NCBI GenBank assembly: GCA_023457475.1 | Contig: JAEWLO010000463.1 | Location: forward strand, 1-5,350 | From: Pseudomonadota bacterium | Lineage (GTDB): Bacteria; Pseudomonadota; Gammaproteobacteria; Xanthomonadales; Xanthomonadaceae | Length of the DNA: 5,350 nt | Direction of reading: 5' to 3' | Shown: piece by piece, positions 1 through 5,350 of the stretch | How the letters are laid out: every line of letters begins with the position of its first letter | How positions within the stretch are numbered: position 1 is the stretch's first letter | Notes under the pieces: generated by a model | The model's input: the letters and a program-made list of their open reading frames with translations, nothing else | Databases searched by the model: none | Told to the model about the DNA's origin: nothing | Made by a program: the position numbers and the translations under genes

Positions 1-140
1 TACAGGGCGTGGCCCATTTCGAGGTGGACGATGCCACGGCCAAAGCCCTGCATGCGCAACTGACCGCGCGGTTGTCGGGGTATCTGGTGCCGAAGCTGGT
101 GCGGGAGATTTCCGGAGATTCCAGCAAACGCCCGGTGTGA
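1..140 (+). CDS. C-terminal fragment of an unrecognised protein
   Basis: This is the 3' end of a gene that begins before the window. The frame starting at base 3 is open for 45 codons and ends in TGA at 138-140. It contains no in-frame ATG, so the start is outside. The visible tail is mixed in character, with an acidic stretch (FEVDDATAK), a leucine-rich helix-like stretch (LHAQLTARLSGYLVPKLVREI) and a polar, basic end (SSKRPV). Codon use, with strong G/C at third positions, fits a real gene. The stop lies 4 bases from the stop of the convergent GGDEF-EAL gene, which leaves no room for a separate terminator hairpin between them. I do not recognise the family from so short a tail and propose no function. 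A chance open frame is possible at this length, but the tight convergent packing makes a real gene more likely. Confidence 0.6.
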   Translation, partial: QGVAHFEVDDATAKALHAQLTARLSGYLVPKLVREISGDSSKRPV

Positions 141-144
141 TGCC

Positions 145-2271
145 CTATCGCCCGGCTTCGATCATGTTCACCACCTCGGTGGCGCTCACCGGGTGGCTCA
201 GCCAGTACCCCTGGGCCAGGTCGCAGCCACGCTGGCTCAGCAGGTCGAACTGCACTTCCTGCTCGATGCCTTCGGCCACCACCGTGATGCCCAGCGCATG
301 GGCCATGGCGATGATCGCGGTGGTCAGCGCCAGGTCGTCCGGGTCGCGCTGCATGTCGGCGACGAAACTCTTGTCGATCTTCACCCCGTCCACCGGCACC
401 TGGCGCAGGTGGCTCAGTCCGGAGAAGCCGGTGCCGAAGTCATCCAGCCACACCTTCACACCGGTGCGGTGCAGCTTGTCCAGCAGGGCGGCGGCCAGCA
501 TTTCATCGCCGATGACCGCGGTTTCGGTCAGCTCCAGATGCAGGCGTGAGGCCGGCAACCCGGTTTCGCGCAGCGACTCGGCCACCAGGGTGGGCAGCTC
601 ACCGCCGCGCAGCTGTCGCGGCGAGACGTTCACTGAAACAAACAGACCTTCGCCTTCCGAAGTGAGCGGCCACTGCATGGCCTCGCGGCACGCGGCGCGC
701 AGCACCTTGGGCCCGATCACTTCGATCAGGCCGCTCTGCTCGGCCACTTCGATGAAGACCGAGGGCGGAATGGTACCGAGGGTGGGATGCTGCCAGCGCA
801 GCAGCACTTCCACGCCGCACAGGCGGCGGTCGCGGGTGCGGAAGATGGGCTGGTAGACCAGACGCAGCTCGCCACGCTCCCAGGCACCCCGCAGCTCCTG
901 CTCCATGTGCACACGGCGCTCCACCGCGTGGTCCATGGCCCGGCTGTAGTACCGATAACAGTTCTTGCCGGCCATCTTGGCCTGGTACATGGCAATGTCG
1001 CCGTTCTTCAGCAGGGTCGTCGCGTCGGCGGCGTCGTCCGGGAACAGGGTGACGCCGATCGAGGTTCCCAGGAACAGTTCCCGTCCCTGCACCACCAGCG
1101 GCTTGCCCAGCTCGCGAACCAGAATCTCGGCCAGCTGCCGGGCCCCGGCGGCGACATCGCCCTCGCCGATCAGGATGACGAATTCGTCGCCCCCGAAACG
1201 GGCCAGCAACGCCTCGTCGCCACCGGCCTGTTTCACCGCGGCACTGATGCGCTGCGCGAACTGCAGGAGGGCTTCATCGCCGGCCTCGTGACCGAGCGTG
1301 TCGTTGACCCGCTTGAAATCGTCCATGTCGGCGAACAGCAGCGCAAGCCGGTGGTTGGACGCGCGCGCGGCCATCAGGCGATGGTCCAGTGCCTCGCGGA
1401 ACGCCAGACGATTGGTGAGCCCGGTGAGTGCGTCGGTGTAGGCCATGTGCCGCACTTCGCGGTCATGGCGGGCGATGGCTTCGCTCATCCGGCCGAATGC
1501 GCGCACCAGCTCGCCGACTTCGCCCTTGCTGGTGCTCTGCCCCAGCTGCGGGCGGTAGTCGCCGGCCTCGATCTGTCGCGCTGCGGCCGCCAGCCCACGG
1601 ATCGGTGCCACCAGGGTGCGCTGCACGTAGACGATCACCGCCGCGCCGATCACCAGCAGCAGGCCGAGCATCAGCAGCAACCAGCCCAGATGCCGCTTGC
1701 CTACCTGCTGCAGGCGGTCGCCCAGGGTGGCATTGGCCTTCTGTTCCATGGACTGGACGTCGTCCAGTGCCATGCCCACACGAACCCCGCCAATCCGCTG
1801 GTTGCCGACCATGATCGGCATCGCGTTGTCGAGGACCTTGGGCGACTCCTGCACCACCAGCGCGCGCGCGGCCACCGCACCGGCCGCCAGCGGGTCCTGC
1901 ATGGGGCGGCCGAAGTCCGCCACTTCCGCCGAGCCGTCGTGGATCAGCTTGCCGTCTTCGTCGAACACCAGCACGTAGCGCACCACCTGCTGCCGCGAGG
2001 TATTGCGCACCAGCGCGCCGACCTGCTGCAGGTCGTTGTAGTAGAGCGGATTGGCCAGCGCGTCGGAGAGCTCGCGCGCCAGGGCCTCGCCGCGGCTGCG
2101 CACGCTGCGGTCGAACAGGTCATGGATGACGGTGCCGCTGAGATGCTTCACCTCTTCCTGCATCGTCGCCTGGCGCCCGAGCACCACGGCCACGATCGCC
2201 ACCACCACCACCATCGCCCCGCCCATCGCCAATACGAAACGGGACTGCATTCCGGAACCCAACGGCCTCAT
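145..2271 (-). CDS. Membrane-anchored HAMP-GGDEF-EAL cyclic-di-GMP enzyme (bifunctional cyclase/phosphodiesterase)
   Basis: This 708-residue inner-membrane protein should make and/or degrade cyclic di-GMP. Membrane segments at about 12-32 and 195-216 flank a periplasmic region of about 160 residues that looks Cache/PAS-like (VFDEDGKLIHDGS near 102-114). A HAMP linker follows (about 217-267, conserved P223). The GGDEF domain (about 277-440) has D315, N323, D332 and an intact GGDEF at 360-364, but the RxxD inhibitory site is absent (GDEA at 351-354). The EAL domain (about 455-700) reads EVL at 488-490 and keeps the expected catalytic set: E488, N548, E580, D610-D611, K631, E667 and Q687. Both activities are therefore plausible; which dominates cannot be read from sequence. 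The start overlaps the upstream stop as ATGA, with GGAAGTGGA just before it. M8 (codon at 2250-2248) is an alternative start. Translational coupling to the PhnD-like protein suggests that the latter supplies the signal. Confidence 0.95.
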   Translation of the reverse strand: MRPLGSGMQSRFVLAMGGAMVVVVAIVAVVLGRQATMQEEVKHLSGTVIHDLFDRSVRSRGEALARELSDALANPLYYNDLQQVGALVRNTSRQQVVRYVLVFDEDGKLIHDGSAEVADFGRPMQDPLAAGAVAARALVVQESPKVLDNAMPIMVGNQRIGGVRVGMALDDVQSMEQKANATLGDRLQQVGKRHLGWLLLMLGLLLVIGAAVIVYVQRTLVAPIRGLAAAARQIEAGDYRPQLGQSTSKGEVGELVRAFGRMSEAIARHDREVRHMAYTDALTGLTNRLAFREALDHRLMAARASNHRLALLFADMDDFKRVNDTLGHEAGDEALLQFAQRISAAVKQAGGDEALLARFGGDEFVILIGEGDVAAGARQLAEILVRELGKPLVVQGRELFLGTSIGVTLFPDDAADATTLLKNGDIAMYQAKMAGKNCYRYYSRAMDHAVERRVHMEQELRGAWERGELRLVYQPIFRTRDRRLCGVEVLLRWQHPTLGTIPPSVFIEVAEQSGLIEVIGPKVLRAACREAMQWPLTSEGEGLFVSVNVSPRQLRGGELPTLVAESLRETGLPASRLHLELTETAVIGDEMLAAALLDKLHRTGVKVWLDDFGTGFSGLSHLRQVPVDGVKIDKSFVADMQRDPDDLALTTAIIAMAHALGITVVAEGIEQEVQFDLLSQRGCDLAQGYWLSHPVSATEVVNMIEAGR

Positions 2272-3197
2272 TCCACTTCCATCCGCACGCGTGTAAGACC
2301 CTGTTTCAATTCATCCAACCGGTGCTGCATCTGCGCATCCACCCGATGGAACCCGGACGTACCAAAAAACTTTTCCAGCGCGTCGTGCGCCTGCGGATCC
2401 GAAGCTGCCTCCAGCAGCACCTGCTGCAGGCGGTCGCGCACGTTCTGATCCAGGTCCGCACGCACCACCTCCACCGCCCGCGGGTACGGTTCCGTGCGGA
2501 ACAGTACCCGGAAGTCACGCCGGAAGCTGACCGGTACCCGTTGGGGGTCGGACCAGTCCACGCTGCTCACCGCCCCCGCATCGACCAGCCCCTTGTGCAC
2601 GTAGGTGGCGATGTTGGCCTCGGAGCGGGCAAATACGTAGCCCACCGTGTCCGGTGCGGCGGCATCGCGCGCGGACAACAGGATCTCCGGGGTCAGCCCC
2701 TGCTGCAACAACGTCATGATCGGCACCAGATAGGCGCTGGTGGAGGCCACATTCTGGAGCGCGACCGTATGCCCCTTGAGGTCGGCCAGGGTGCCGATGG
2801 CGCTGTCGCGCCGCACGAAGAACACCGTGTGGTAATCGCGAACACCGCTGCGCTCGGTCAGCAGCAGCGGCCGGGCGCCGCTGCGCTGACCCAGTGCCAC
2901 GGCGGTACCGGAGGTTTCAGTAACCCAGTCCACCCGACCTCGGCGCAGATAACTGGCCATCTGCTGCGCATCGGGGGCCATCAGGATGCGGCCCTCGGTG
3001 ATGCCTACATCGCGCATGCGTGGAACCACATAGTCGAGCAGAGGCTGCAGCTGCGCATGGTGTGCCTTGGGGTTGTCGCTGATCCGGCCCAGAACGAGCA
3101 CAGTGTGCGGGCCGGCCACGGCAGTCGCCGGCGTGAGGATCACGCCCAACCACAGCAGCCCTGCCTGCAGCAGGCCTCGCAGAACCGGCAATCCCAT
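2268..3197 (-). CDS. Periplasmic PhnD-like substrate-binding protein, likely sensor partner of the GGDEF-EAL protein
   Basis: This 309-residue exported binding protein belongs to the phosphate/phosphite/phosphonate (PhnD-like) family. Residues 1-28 form a signal peptide with a hydrophobic core (LLQAGLLWLGVIL) and an AVA cleavage site before G29. Family signatures are the STSAYLVP loop (152-159), which in PhnD proteins lies at the ligand oxyanion, the segment VDWVTETSGTAV (89-100), and VDAGAV (205-210). Length is normal for the family. The start is supported by a strong GGGGGGAG ribosome-binding site at 3201-3208. No permease or ATPase gene is in the window, and the stop overlaps the start of a membrane GGDEF-EAL gene, so a sensory rather than a transport role is the better inference. 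The ligand is unknown; phosphonate or phosphate is only the family default. The gene lies 62 bases after trmJ and may be co-transcribed with it or have its own promoter. Confidence 0.88.
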   Translation of the reverse strand: MGLPVLRGLLQAGLLWLGVILTPATAVAGPHTVLVLGRISDNPKAHHAQLQPLLDYVVPRMRDVGITEGRILMAPDAQQMASYLRRGRVDWVTETSGTAVALGQRSGARPLLLTERSGVRDYHTVFFVRRDSAIGTLADLKGHTVALQNVASTSAYLVPIMTLLQQGLTPEILLSARDAAAPDTVGYVFARSEANIATYVHKGLVDAGAVSSVDWSDPQRVPVSFRRDFRVLFRTEPYPRAVEVVRADLDQNVRDRLQQVLLEAASDPQAHDALEKFFGTSGFHRVDAQMQHRLDELKQGLTRVRMEVE

Positions 3198-3259
3198 TCG
3201 CTCCCCCCAAGGAATGGTGACAGCCTACCCGAAAAAGTGTGACGTGCGTCAGCCCGCGA
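3198..3259 (-). promoter_or_regulatory. Intergenic leader of the binding-protein/GGDEF-EAL pair with a CRP/Clp-like palindrome
   Basis: This 62-base gap separates trmJ from the PhnD-like gene. On the + strand, 3238-3253 reads TGTGA, six bases, then TCAGC. The CRP/Clp consensus is TGTGA-N6-TCACA, so one half-site is perfect and the other matches 3 of 5. The same stretch contains the 12-base imperfect palindrome TGACGTGCGTCA (3240-3251). A weak -10-like TAGGCT lies on the minus strand at 3227-3222. The only -35-like hexamer, CTGACG, overlaps the palindrome at a long 19-base spacing. The ribosome-binding site at 3201-3208 is clear. A regulator site here is inference from pattern only. Confidence 0.35.
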
Positions 3260-4030
3260 TTACTTGTCGTTGGCCAGCCGCGCCATACGCTGGGCATCGG
3301 AGAGGATGCCGCGCAGCAGCCGCACCTCCTGCTCGCTCAGTTCGGTTCGCAGGAACAGGCGGCGCAGCTTGCGCATGGCCGATTCCGGGGCGCGGCCCTT
3401 GTGGAAGTCGATATCGTCCAGGGTCTGCCCGAGCTGGCCGAACAGACCCTCGACCTGGGCATGGCTGGCTGGCTGCTCGCGGAACTCCGGTTCGGCCGGC
3501 GCGGCGGCGGCCACCCCGCCCAGGCTGACCATGCGCAGTTCATAGGCCAGCACCTGCACGGCGGCGGCCAGGTTGAGCGAGCTGAAATCGGGGTTGGACG
3601 GGATGTGCACGGCCAGGTGGCACAGTTGCAGCTCCTCGTTGGTCAAGCCGGTGCGCTCGCGGCCGAACACGAAGGCGACCTCGCCCGGGTCGGCGGCATC
3701 GCCGGCCTTGGCCAGGGCGCGCCCGGCCGCCACGGCGGGGAGCAGTTCCTCCAGCTGTACGCGGCGGGCGCGGGCGGTGCAGCCGAGCACCAGCCGGCAG
3801 TCGGCCACCGCCTCGGCCAGGGTGGCCACGACGGGCGCGTCGCCCAGCACGTCCTCAGCCCCGGCCGAGCGCCGGAAAGCCTCTTCATCCAGCGGTTTCT
3901 CGGGGGCTACCAGCACCAGCCGCGCCAACCCCATGGTCTTCATGGCGCGGGCGGCGGCTCCCATGTTGCCGGGGTGCTGGGTGCCAACGAGGACGAAACG
4001 GATGCGGGACGGAGCGGTGTGAACGGACAT
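3260..4030 (-). CDS. trmJ: tRNA (cytidine(32)/uridine(32)-2'-O)-methyltransferase TrmJ
   Basis: This is a SPOUT-class, AdoMet-dependent enzyme that 2'-O-methylates nucleotide 32 in the anticodon loop of certain tRNAs. The 256-residue product is close to the length of E. coli TrmJ (about 246). The N-terminal motif VLVGTQHPGNMGAAARAMKT begins at residue 13. The knot motifs are FGRERTGLTNEEL (122-134) and PSNPDFSSLNLAAAVQVLAYE (144-164), and the C-terminal dimer extension has KLRRLF (221-226) and LRGIL (239-243). All match the E. coli protein as I remember it. The ATG at 4030 is chosen because the family begins just before the RIRFVLVGT strand. The frame stays open far upstream, to 4261, but that part would run antisense through the suhB start. 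No clear ribosome-binding site precedes the ATG. Divergent pairing with suhB is also seen in E. coli. The PhnD-like gene follows on the same strand. Confidence 0.95.
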   Translation of the reverse strand: MSVHTAPSRIRFVLVGTQHPGNMGAAARAMKTMGLARLVLVAPEKPLDEEAFRRSAGAEDVLGDAPVVATLAEAVADCRLVLGCTARARRVQLEELLPAVAAGRALAKAGDAADPGEVAFVFGRERTGLTNEELQLCHLAVHIPSNPDFSSLNLAAAVQVLAYELRMVSLGGVAAAAPAEPEFREQPASHAQVEGLFGQLGQTLDDIDFHKGRAPESAMRKLRRLFLRTELSEQEVRLLRGILSDAQRMARLANDK

Positions 4031-4148
4031 GAACAGGCCAGACGCGAGAAGAACTGCGACAAATGGTAAACTGTGTGACCGGCCTGTGCGCCGGCACCGC
4101 TCTTTTCCCCCGCCAAACCCCACTCTGCCTTTCCGGGAGCTTTTCGCC
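4031..4148. promoter_or_regulatory. Divergent promoter region between trmJ and suhB
   Basis: These 118 bases separate two divergent genes, so promoters for both should lie here. On the + strand a -10-like TAAACT occurs at 4067-4072 with no convincing -35. On the minus strand TACCAT is a similarly weak candidate in the same AT-richer patch. A small hairpin (CCGGC 4079-4083, GCCGG 4090-4094, 6-base loop) would fall at the start of, or within, the suhB leader. The suhB ribosome-binding site GGGAG is at 4135-4139, nine bases before the ATG. The region is placed by context; the exact promoter elements are uncertain. Confidence 0.45.
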
Positions 4149-4976
4149 ATGCAGAAACCCGCCGTCACCGTCATGGTCAAGGCCGCCCGCCTCGCCGGCA
4201 ACGTCCTGTTGCGCAACATCAACAAGCTCGAGGCGCTGAACGTGGTGCAGAAGGGCCGCATGGACTATGCGAGCGAAGTGGACGCGGATGCGGAAAAGGT
4301 GATCGTGAAGGAACTCAAGCGCGCCTACCCGGACTACGGGATCATGGGCGAGGAAGGTGGCGTGCAGGCGGTGAACCGGTACATGTGGGTGATCGACCCG
4401 CTGGACGGCACCAGCAACTATCTGCGCGGCTTCCCGCACTACTGTGTCTCCATCGCGCTGACCGAAAACGGCGAACCGACCGACGCGGTGATCTTCGACC
4501 CGCTGCGCAACGAGCTGTTTACCGCCAGCCGGGGCGCAGGCGCGGTTCTCAACGACCGCCGAATCCGCGTGGCGGACCGCAAGGACCTGTCGGGCGCGAT
4601 GATCCACACCGGCTTCGCGCCGCGCGAGCGCAACCGGACCAGCGCGCAGCTGAAGGCCGTTGACGCACTGCTGGTGCAGGCCGAAGACGTTCGCCGCACG
4701 GGTTCGGCGGCGCTGGACCTGGCCTACGTGGCCTGCGGTCGCGCCGATGCCTATTTCGAAGCCGGCGTGAAGGCCTGGGACATCGCGGCAGGCGTGCTGC
4801 TGGTGCGCGAGGCCGGCGGCCGCGTGTGCGATTTCAAGGGTGCCACCCCGGCCCGCATGGACAGCCGCGGCCCGGAAACCCAGCAGATCGTGGCAGGCAA
4901 CGTGAAGAACAGCGAGATCCTGCAGAAGGTGCTGGTCAACACCGGCTACGCCGCCGAGTTCGACGCGAAGTTCTGA
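4149..4976 (+). CDS. suhB: Inositol-1-monophosphatase family protein SuhB
   Basis: This 275-residue cytoplasmic protein belongs to the Mg2+-dependent, Li+-sensitive inositol monophosphatase family and is slightly longer than E. coli SuhB (267). Metal and phosphate ligands are visible: E68-E69 in IMGEEGG, the signature DPLDGTSNY at 83-91 (D83, D86, T88), and D211 in the second signature AWDIAAG (209-215). The enzyme hydrolyses inositol phosphates. In E. coli, SuhB also joins the Nus complex on ribosomal RNA transcripts, and its main role there is not the phosphatase activity; whether that holds here is inference. The start at 4149 is set by GGGAG at 4135-4139 with nine bases of spacing. The frame is open back to 4029, but the extra 40 residues are proline- and arginine-rich, overlap the promoter region and are not family-like. 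It diverges from trmJ, and a strong terminator follows 27 bases after its stop. Confidence 0.96.
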   Translation: MQKPAVTVMVKAARLAGNVLLRNINKLEALNVVQKGRMDYASEVDADAEKVIVKELKRAYPDYGIMGEEGGVQAVNRYMWVIDPLDGTSNYLRGFPHYCVSIALTENGEPTDAVIFDPLRNELFTASRGAGAVLNDRRIRVADRKDLSGAMIHTGFAPRERNRTSAQLKAVDALLVQAEDVRRTGSAALDLAYVACGRADAYFEAGVKAWDIAAGVLLVREAGGRVCDFKGATPARMDSRGPETQQIVAGNVKNSEILQKVLVNTGYAAEFDAKF

Positions 4977-5003
4977 TCGCCAGCTTCATTGCTCTGCATT
5001 GCG

Positions 5004-5031
5004 ACGGCACCTTCGGGTGCCGTTGTTGTTT
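5004..5031 (+). terminator. Intrinsic terminator of suhB
   Basis: A perfect 8-bp stem (ACGGCACC 5004-5011 with GGTGCCGT 5016-5023) closes a TTCG tetraloop and is followed by the T-rich tract TGTTGTTT (5024-5031). UUCG loops on GC-rich stems are exceptionally stable in RNA. It lies 27 bases after the suhB stop in the correct orientation, so it should end the suhB transcript. Confidence 0.88.
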
Positions 5032-5094
5032 GGACGCTACGTGCTTGCGGTGGGCGTTTCGCGAACAGCCGATGCGCAGCGGTCTGCTGGCTTT

Positions 5095-5278
5095 GGCGGG
5101 ACGGTGTGGGTTTGCGAAGGACGCCGTAAACCGCCCTCCGGGCCCCGGCCCAATCGCCAGCGATTGGGCGTTCAGTCGCACGCGAGGCAGTGCCTCGCAA
5201 GCCGTGCGCCTTCACCCATGGGGGCTTGGTCGCCGCATCCATGCGGCTCACACCTTCGCAAACCCACCCCGACCCACC
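5095..5278. repeat. 184-bp non-coding element bounded by 26-bp inverted repeats with internal hairpins
   Basis: The outer arms 5095-5120 and 5253-5278 are inverted copies matching at 23 of 26 positions. The innermost 15 bases (5106-5120 and 5253-5267), including GGGTTTGCGAAGG, are identical. Inside are further palindromes: GCCCAATCGC/GCGATTGGGC (5148-5157, 5160-5169), GCGAGGC/GCCTCGC (5182-5188, 5192-5198), CCCATGGG (5215-5222) and GCCGCAT/ATGCGGC (5232-5238, 5241-5247). No transposase, no target duplication and no credible gene are visible. I recall similar intergenic blocks in Xanthomonas and Stenotrophomonas genomes, so a dispersed genus-level element is likely, but copy number is untested here. 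Confidence 0.7.
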
Positions 5279-5316
5279 CTCGACAGTCGATCGGCGGCCA
5301 CAGGAGATCAAAACCG

Positions 5317-5338
5317 GTAGCGCCGGCCGTTGGCCGGC
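5317..5338 (+). repeat. SMAG-like REP palindrome (GTAG-headed stem-loop)
   Basis: The tetranucleotide GTAG (5317-5320) is followed by a perfect 7-bp stem GCCGGCC (5322-5328) / GGCCGGC (5332-5338) with a GTT loop. This is the layout of the S. maltophilia GTAG (SMAG) repeats, a REP family often found as single or paired units between genes. Any partner unit would lie beyond the window edge. Identification rests on remembered architecture, not a search. Confidence 0.72.
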
Positions 5339-5350
5339 CCAGGCGATACC

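Noticed and set aside
137..856. 239-codon + strand frame (and shorter ones within it)
   Set aside because: It is antisense to the EAL domain, has Ser/Arg/Thr-rich shadow composition, and shows no ribosome-binding site or known motif.
2200..2214. CAC trinucleotide run as a possible phase-variation tract
   Set aside because: Only four units are present, it is a triplet that would not shift the frame, and it simply encodes the valines of the first membrane segment.
1703..2437. 19-base direct repeat (1703-1721 and 2419-2437) shared by the two coupled genes
   Set aside because: Both copies encode DRLQQV within helical segments using the genome's favoured codons. The flanks do not match, so chance is the simplest explanation.
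787..2448. 553-codon open frame on the + strand
   Set aside because: It lies antisense across most of the GGDEF-EAL gene and the end of the binding-protein gene. Its product is His/Gln-rich with no domain, as expected for the mirror frame of a GC-rich gene, while the minus-strand proteins are well-formed known families.
2322..3242. 306-codon + strand frame
   Set aside because: It is an antisense shadow of the PhnD-like gene with His/Gln/Arg-rich composition and no recognisable fold.
3239..4069. 276-codon + strand frame
   Set aside because: It is an antisense shadow of trmJ, whose SPOUT motifs are unmistakable on the minus strand.
5280..5290. TCGAC-A-GTCGA palindrome beside the element
   Set aside because: Five-base arms are too short to separate from chance in this GC-rich DNA, and no matching copy flanks the left end to suggest a target duplication.
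4946..5311. 121-codon minus-strand frame across the intergenic element
   Set aside because: It runs through the suhB 3' end, the terminator hairpin and the inverted repeats, so its sequence is dictated by those features. Such frames may be annotated as hypothetical proteins, but nothing supports translation.
4826..5320. 164-codon + strand frame overlapping the suhB end
   Set aside because: It is out of frame with suhB, crosses a strong terminator and the hairpin element, and has Pro/Arg/Gly-rich shadow composition.

Overview
The window looks like chromosomal DNA from a gammaproteobacterium of the Xanthomonadaceae, most likely Stenotrophomonas or a close relative. The evidence is high GC with G/C-ending codons, the typical proteobacterial suhB/trmJ divergent pair, and a GTAG-headed palindrome at the right edge that matches the S. 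maltophilia SMAG (REP-type) repeat as I remember it. The genus is an inference; no database was searched.

Layout, left to right. Positions 1-140 hold the last 45 codons of a rightward gene I cannot name. It converges on a leftward block with only 4 bases between the two stop codons. The leftward block (4030 to 145, read right to left) is trmJ (tRNA Nm32 methyltransferase), a 62-base gap, a secreted PhnD-like substrate-binding protein, and a membrane-bound HAMP-GGDEF-EAL protein whose ATG overlaps the stop of the binding protein (ATGA). suhB (inositol-monophosphatase family) diverges from trmJ across a 118-base region that should hold both promoters. suhB is followed by a strong intrinsic terminator with a UUCG loop. 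The last 300 bases carry no credible gene. They contain a 184-bp element bounded by 26-bp inverted repeats and packed with smaller hairpins, then the SMAG-like palindrome.

How the genes may work together. The binding protein has no ABC permease or ATPase beside it in this window. It is translationally coupled to a c-di-GMP enzyme that has a periplasmic sensor region of about 160 residues. The best reading is a two-gene signalling module: a periplasmic binding protein senses a small (perhaps oxyanion) ligand and controls a bifunctional diguanylate cyclase/phosphodiesterase. This resembles in principle NspS-MbaA of Vibrio, but uses a different binding-protein family. A CRP/Clp-like half-conserved palindrome lies just upstream of the module. 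trmJ and suhB are housekeeping RNA-related genes with a conserved neighbourhood. The signalling pair and the structured intergenic element are the parts most worth a second look; neither is proven new.
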